Assembly (NCBI GenBank): GCA_028023455.1
Contig: JAQFVV010000050.1
Coordinates: 2,498,411-2,562,410 of the forward strand
Length of the DNA stretch: 64,000 bases
From: Epiperipatus broadwayi
Taxonomy: Eukaryota; Onychophora; Udeonychophora; Euonychophora; Peripatidae
Reading direction: 5' to 3'
Of this stretch, positions 59,830 to 64,000 are shown in pieces. Below the pieces are notes generated by a model, which worked only from the letters and a program-made list of their open reading frames with translations, made no database searches and had not been told where the DNA came from. Position 1 is the first letter of the stretch; the number at the start of each line of letters is the position of its first letter. The position numbers and the translations under genes are program-made.

Positions 59830-60806
59830 AATTTCAAGCTAAACACTTTGGGAATGAGAAATAAGAAAAGCTTAAAATGGAATTCTTATAAAAAATGAGA
59901 AGTAAAATGGAGTTCTTATATACTTAATATAGTAAGGTGAGCATGCATCTCTATAACAATATCATAATCATAACAGTACAACCATAAAGGTAGGAGTGAG
60001 TGGTAATTTGAAGTATATGTAAATAATATGTAAATGAGCGAGTTTAAATGAGCCATTTTTTTAGAAAGGGAATAGCAGGATTTTTTTGTGTGAAACAGAT
60101 CCTGATTCTCCTTTCTAATAAATGGGTAATGTAAAACCACTCATTTACATATTATCTGCATATGCTTTTAATTACCAGTTGTCTCCCCTTTGTGGCTGTA
60201 CTGCTATGGTTATGTTATAAGGGAATAGCAGGATTCTTTTTGTGTGAAACAGATTCTGATTCCCCCTTTCTAATAAATGGGTCATGTAAAACCACTCATT
60301 TACATATTATTTGATATACTTTTAATTACCAGTTGTCTCCCCTTTGTGGCTGTATGCTATGATTATATTATAAGGGAATAGCAGGATTCTTTTTGTGTGA
60401 AACAGATTCTGATTCCCCCTTTCTAATAAATAGGTCATGTAAAACCACTCATTTACATATTATTTGCATATACTTTTAATTACCAGTTGTCTCCCCTTTG
60501 TGGCTGAACTGCTATGATTATATTATAAGGGAATAGCAGGATTCTTTTTGTGTGAAACAGATACTGATTCCCCCTTTCTAATAAATGGATTGTGTAAAAC
60601 CACTCATTTCATATTATTTGCATATACATTTAATTACCGGTTGTCTCCCCTTTGTGGCTGTACTGCTATGATTATGTTATAACATATCGAAAGTATACTC
60701 GGCTTACTGTATTAAGCATATAAGAATTCCATTATATTTCTCATTTCTTATAAGAATTCCATTTCAAACCTTTTTATTTCTCATTTCAAAGTATTTAGTT
60801 TGAATT
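59830..60806. mobile_element. Foldback element with internal tandem repeats, nested in RTE
   Basis: The left arm (59,830-~60,062) and right arm (~60,610-60,806) are inverted. The outer ends are ATTTCAAGCTAAACACTTTG and the complement of AATTCAAACTAAATACTTTG. Both arms contain ATGGAATTCTTATA-type boxes and TAATCATARCAGTACARCC. Between them lie four ~154-bp tandem units. It interrupts the reverse transcriptase of the RTE copy, so it is younger. It shares CTTTCTAATAAATGGG/TTTTTTAGAAAGGG-type boxes with the foldback at 1.4-2.0 kb. No ORF. Confidence 0.8.
60066..60682. repeat. Tandem array, ~154 bp x 4
   Basis: Units start with AGGGAATAGCAGGATT at 60,066, 60,220, 60,373 and 60,529. Each carries GTGTGAAACAGAT, CCCTTTCTAATAAATGG, AAAACCACTCATTTACATAT, TTTTAATTACCAGTTGTCTC and CCCTTTGTGGCTG. 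The units are about 93-97% alike by eye. A partial inverted unit lies just to the left (59,960-60,062). Confidence 0.9.
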
Positions 60807-60941
60807 GCATTTGCATAAGAAAGGTCAACAAGAATATTGAATTAAATATTTTGCTGATTAAAATGGGAATCTAAGATGATAAAAGTAAATGGACATTATT
60901 TAAGACGTCAGATTCGGCAAATAATGATTGCTTTTGCAAAC

Positions 60942-61076
60942 AAAACTTCAAAGCTTAGACAAGCGTTGTTAGCCGAGAGGTCATCGCAGCCGCCTTACAA
61001 GCAAGTAGTTGGTTGCAGACGGTTGTGGGTTCGCCTCGGCCGATGCTATGACATATGAAAAAAACTTCAAAGCTTA
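60942..61076 (+). mobile_element. tRNA-derived SINE with 16-bp target duplications
   Basis: The body 60,958-61,060 starts GACAAGCGTTGTTAGCCGAG and contains the A box TTAGCCGAGAGG, CCTTACAAGCAAG, and the B box GTGGGTTCGCCTCGG. It ends TGCTATGACATATGA plus A run. AAAACTTCAAAGCTTA flanks it exactly on both sides (60,942-60,957 and 61,061-61,076). It sits inside the RTE LINE, so it is younger than that copy. The 60-codon ORF over it is an artefact. Confidence 0.92.
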
Positions 61077-61798
61077 AGGAAATGTTACAAGAGTTATCAG
61101 ATGAAAATAAAAAGCAGGATTAACTCCTATTAATAGCATGTGTAAGCATATGAAATGGTAATCATGTGAACAATATAATGTTCAGTGGATTTTCTCAGAA
61201 AAAGAAAATAGAGTGATAACGATGAATTAGAAGAAGTTAACAACTATAAATTACTGTGGTCAGATTATTAACATGGACTGAAATACAATGGATGAAATTA
61301 ATCATAAAATTACATTTTAATGGAATGTTTTGCTAGGAGTACTATTAAAAGGAAATATATCTTTGTTTTTGATAAATAGGTTTCATAAGTTCTTATTTAT
61401 AGATCTGAGACTTGATCACTCAATACAAGAGCAATAAGAAACCTTCAAACTATTCAATAAAGCATGGAGAGGTGTATGTCATGAGTAACAGGAAAGAAAA
61501 TTAAATACACAGAGAAAAAAATCAGATATCAATGATATCATTGAACAAGAAAGTGAAACAGAAGTGATATAAATATAATTTCTAGAAGAGTTGATTACAT
61601 GATGAACAGTTGAATTATCAAATTCGATCCCAAGAGATTATAAACAACTTAGAAAAAGAACATGTATAAGATGGGTGAATAGAAATAAAGTTTACTCACA
61701 TGTTGGGAAGAAAAGTCTGAGTGACTGACTAAATTGGATTACATTTGAAAGGCTTTCATCTGGTAGTGGATCAATAATTGTGGCAAATGATGATGATT

Positions 61799-62124
61799 AA
61801 AGATAATACTGAAGTAAACAGAATTTTATTATAACATCATTAGAGTAGTTGATGAAATATTTTTTTGAAGTCAATTTTAACTCTGGGACAATGTGAAGAT
61901 GTCTGTATTATTTTATTTACATTATGTCCTAGTATGATGTTATATTTGTATTAATTCATTGTTTGGTGTATTTTTGACTCATTTAAAAGTTTGTTTTTAG
62001 TAATAATAAATCTTAAAATAGTTTTTGGTTTATTTCTAGATAGCTAACATAATCAGTTTGAGTTTAGACACTCGTGTAGGGATTCTTTGTCCCATGAGTA
62101 TGATCTTTTTTTTTTTACAATTTG
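61799..62124. other. Unassigned AT-rich spacer
   Basis: Nothing recognised. Confidence 0.4.
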
Positions 62125-62560
62125 TTTGCCCAGACAATAGATATCATCATCATCATCACTATTATCAATCTACTAAGGATGAAGGTCTCTCCAAGTTCAA
62201 TCCATCTTCTCCAATCTTTAGCTTCTCTTCTCCATATCACCCCTACCCACTTTCTTATTTTATCCATCCATCTCACATATGGTCTCTTTTTACAATCTCT
62301 TGGAATCCAGTTTATGATTTCAATTGTCCATCCATTATCATGTCTTCTAAAAATATGTCCAGCTCAACTCCACTTGCCTTTTAATTTTTTCAATGAGGTC
62401 AGTAACACCTGTTTGTTCTCTTACCCATATATTGTTTTTTGATCTCTTCTTCTTACTCCCAACATGCATCTCTCCATATTTCTTTGAGTGGTCTGAAGTA
62501 TCTGATATATTTTTACTTATGTTGAAAGTTCATTTTTTTATTTTAAATATAATTTCATTT
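62125..62560 (-). pseudogene. RTE LINE 3' end, antisense
   Basis: The minus-strand frame reads the RTE C-terminus in order: GHIFRRHDNGWTIEIINWIP, RDCKKRPYVRWMDKIRKWVG and REAKDWRRWIELGETFI. A GATGATGATGAT tail follows at about 62,140-62,160. Shifts and stops occur (for example after GKWS). The plus-strand ORFs 62,058-62,384 and 62,122-62,442 with His or Ile runs are antisense shadows of this piece. Confidence 0.8.
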
Positions 62561-63174
62561 ATTTCAATGATGTTTTTTATTAATGCATATCTATAGATTT
62601 TATTTTTACAATTAATAATGTTTTTTTTTCTAAGAATTAAATATATATATATATATATGATGAGACAGCAAAAGCATTTGACACAATGCTCAGGACGCTT
62701 AGGAGTTAAATATTTTTTATATTACTTGAATAATAATAGCTTAAAAATTAAAAAAAACTATTGTCATTTTTAGCAGTTTTAAAAATACTTCAAAAAAGTA
62801 ATTTTTATGGAAAACAATTTAATTTTGCTACAAGTTGTATTGAAATGTTAAAATTAAACATGTTCCAAACTTCATGTCAGTTGCATTTAGTCATCCATGA
62901 TAGGAATAGTATAAGAGCACAAGAAATTTCCTATTAATTTTTGTTTTTTAAAAAATGAAAGGAAGCATATTTTGATAAAGAAATAAGAAATAATGACTTG
63001 GATTGAATATTATTAATGGATATTTAAAAAAAATCATTCATCAATAGTAAATCCTGTTCAGGGAAATAATGATAGAGAAAAAAGTCTCATCAACTCCTTG
63101 TGGAGAAATATGAAACTTGTGATAAATATTTGTTAAGATGTATCAGAACAATAAGATGTATATGTTGGACTATT
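62561..63174. other. Unassigned AT-rich spacer
   Basis: No gene. An (AT)n tract lies at 62,641-62,658. ATGATGAGACAGCAAAAGCATTTGACACAATG after it recalls the 'KAFD' RT motif, but it is too short to call. Confidence 0.4.
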
Positions 63175-63380
63175 TCCATCATCTATGAGTGAATGTTGAA
63201 TGTATAGAAAATTTTAAACTTTATTTAAACTTTTCAAATACAAACAACTTGTTAGTAGTAACACACAAATAGACAATACAGGTAGTAATTAGAAGTTGAA
63301 CTCGCACCTTTAGATTCTTGAATATTGAATTTAAGGCAAACGCTCTACCAACTGAGCTATTCTGTCAAAGGCAACATATA
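63175..63380 (-). repeat. tRNA-like head and Penelope-associated tail, internal deletion
   Basis: On the minus strand: GCCTTTGACAGAATAGCTCA with an A-box (TAGCTCAGTTGGTAGAGC), TATTCAAGAATCTAAAGG, a B-box-like GCGAGTTCAACTTC, then directly TAATTACTACCTGTATTGTC and the tail through TACATTCAACATTCACTCAT. It is the same unit as at 8.0-8.6 kb, but the part with the hammerhead-like core is missing. It lies just downstream of the Penelope-like ORF remnant in the same orientation. Confidence 0.6.
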
Positions 63381-63473
63381 GTAGAAATTTGATATATTTA
63401 TATATGAGGGTTGGTTCAAATCCTCCTGAGTCCTTCAATTTTTTTTTTTTTTTTTTTTATATGAGTCTAATTA

Positions 63474-63880
63474 TTATTTTTTTATTTTATATTTTTTCCT
63501 AAGAGCAAGATTAATTAGAGGCTTCCATACATTGTGTATTGCCACACTGGGTTGACTTATAGGATTATTTACCATTGTCATATGAGCAGCTTCCTTGAAT
63601 TTTCTTCTATGCATTTTTTCCTCTTTATCCAATATCTTTGTATTTTTTCACTTAAGCATGTGGTCATTAGTACATACATGATCTGCTATGGTAGACACAT
63701 CTGTTTTTTCCTCTTTTAACCATTAGTTTGTGTTCCTTCAATCGTTGTTCAACAGGGCAACAGGTCTCACCAATGTATTTCCTTCCACATTCACATGGTA
63801 TTTCATAGATGCAGTTTTTGTTCTTCAGCATTTCCAGTCTATGAGATACAAGTGTGAATGTGGAAGGCATAATACGTTGG
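63474..63880 (-). pseudogene. Penelope-like element, GIY-YIG endonuclease C-terminus
   Basis: The minus strand encodes NCIYEIPCECGRKYIGETC, then VEQRLKEHK: the IY...YIG strands and conserved Arg of the GIY-YIG endonuclease at the C-terminus of Penelope-like retroelement proteins, with the CxC insert typical of them. After a one-base frame shift near 63,715 (an A-rich run) it continues VSTIADHVCTNDHML, KILDKEEKMHRRKFKEA and QPSVAIHNVWKPLINLAL, stopping at 63,474-63,476. The reverse transcriptase domain would lie upstream but is replaced by an inverted copy. The protein would nick DNA for retrotransposition; this copy is broken. Confidence 0.85.
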
Positions 63881-64000
63881 AAGCTGAGCTAATGGTTAAG
63901 AGAAAAAACAGATGTGTCTACCATAGCAGATCATGTATGTACTAATGACCATATGCTTAATTGGGAAAATACAAAGATATTGGATAAAGAGGAAAAAATG
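63850..64000 (+). pseudogene. Inverted partial copy of the Penelope-like C-terminus
   Basis: The plus strand repeats the same coding end: a KCECGR-type start with an internal deletion, then GAGCTAATGGTTAAGAG, VSTIADHVCTNDHMLNWENT and KILDKEEKM, running to the window edge. It pairs with 63,606-63,727 as an inverted repeat of about 115 bp. Head-to-head partial copies are common in Penelope-like insertions. Confidence 0.8.

Larger units (their letters stand above)
58740..61798 (+). pseudogene. RTE-clade LINE, interrupted by a foldback and a SINE
   Basis: This is the second RTE copy, parallel to 41.5-43.5 kb. A linker region (EKWCKKREIISIF near 58,830) is followed by degraded blocks corresponding to EEVRHA (59,212), then YPKEQAGHKSYFRTMDLIEI (59,490) and motif A LCFGFVNYKALDS. 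The region before motif C (FLQQFL) ends at 59,830, where a ~1-kb foldback is inserted. RTE sequence resumes near 60,845 with IKVNGHYLR and a broken FADD region. A SINE splits it again at 60,942-61,076. The C-terminal region follows and the element ends GTGGATCAATAATTGTGGCA with a GATGATGAT tail at 61,798. Numerous stops. It is non-functional. Confidence 0.8.

Noticed and set aside
62058-62442. Two overlapping plus-strand ORFs with His and Ile runs
   Set aside because: They are antisense to the RTE C-terminus. The runs come from the GATGAT tail.

Overview
The window looks like non-coding animal DNA, intergenic or deep intronic. It is very AT-rich, full of (AT)n, (GATA)n and (TAA)n arrays, and built largely from decayed mobile elements. 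I found no host protein-coding gene, rRNA or convincing functional tRNA gene. The mix of RTE-type LINEs, tRNA-headed SINEs, a Penelope-like element, hAT and mariner DNA transposons, and LTR elements with 2-3 kb LTRs fits an invertebrate metazoan. A mollusc, perhaps a cephalopod, is my guess and no more than that.

Layout. 1-9 kb: foldback repeats, a LINE 3' scrap, a hammerhead-bearing foldback (5.5-6.0 kb), an inverted tRNA/Penelope-tail composite (8.0-8.6 kb) and a LINE C-terminus. 9.5-11.3 kb: a decayed hAT element with perfect 8-bp target duplications, then a SINE with 13-bp duplications. 13.4-14.4 kb: the 3' part of an LTR. 15.8-16.6 kb: a mariner remnant. 17,976-25,756: a complete non-autonomous LTR retrotransposon with two 2,705-bp LTRs around one intact 258-codon ORF of internal repeats, with no protease, reverse transcriptase or integrase. 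26.9-27.6 kb: microsatellites. 32.0-34.25 kb: a probable solo LTR. 34.66-34.95 kb: a palindromic MITE with identical 136-bp arms. 35.6-36.3 kb: the best hammerhead-bearing foldback. 40.8-43.5 kb: an RTE LINE. 45.9-47.0 kb: a compound direct and inverted repeat. 51.4-53.8 kb: a foldback abutting a second type of LINE. 58.5-61.8 kb: a foldback, then an RTE LINE interrupted by another foldback and a SINE. 62.1-64 kb: an antisense RTE end and an inverted pair of Penelope-like GIY-YIG fragments.

The most interesting signal is RNA-level. A repeated family carries a 59-nt type I hammerhead ribozyme fold (CTGATGA core, stem II, GAAAC, GTC cleavage site, two-part stem I), often once in each inverted arm. 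Three other repeat families carry a related stem-loop-GAAAC/AAAAC motif, and one of these has a tRNA-like head and a tail shared with the region next to the Penelope-like fragment. Second is the LTR element with an unrecognised repeat protein; the differences between its two LTRs are mostly CpG to TpG/CpA, which suggests germline methylation. Third, all three LTR ends that can be judged sit in (AT)n tracts.
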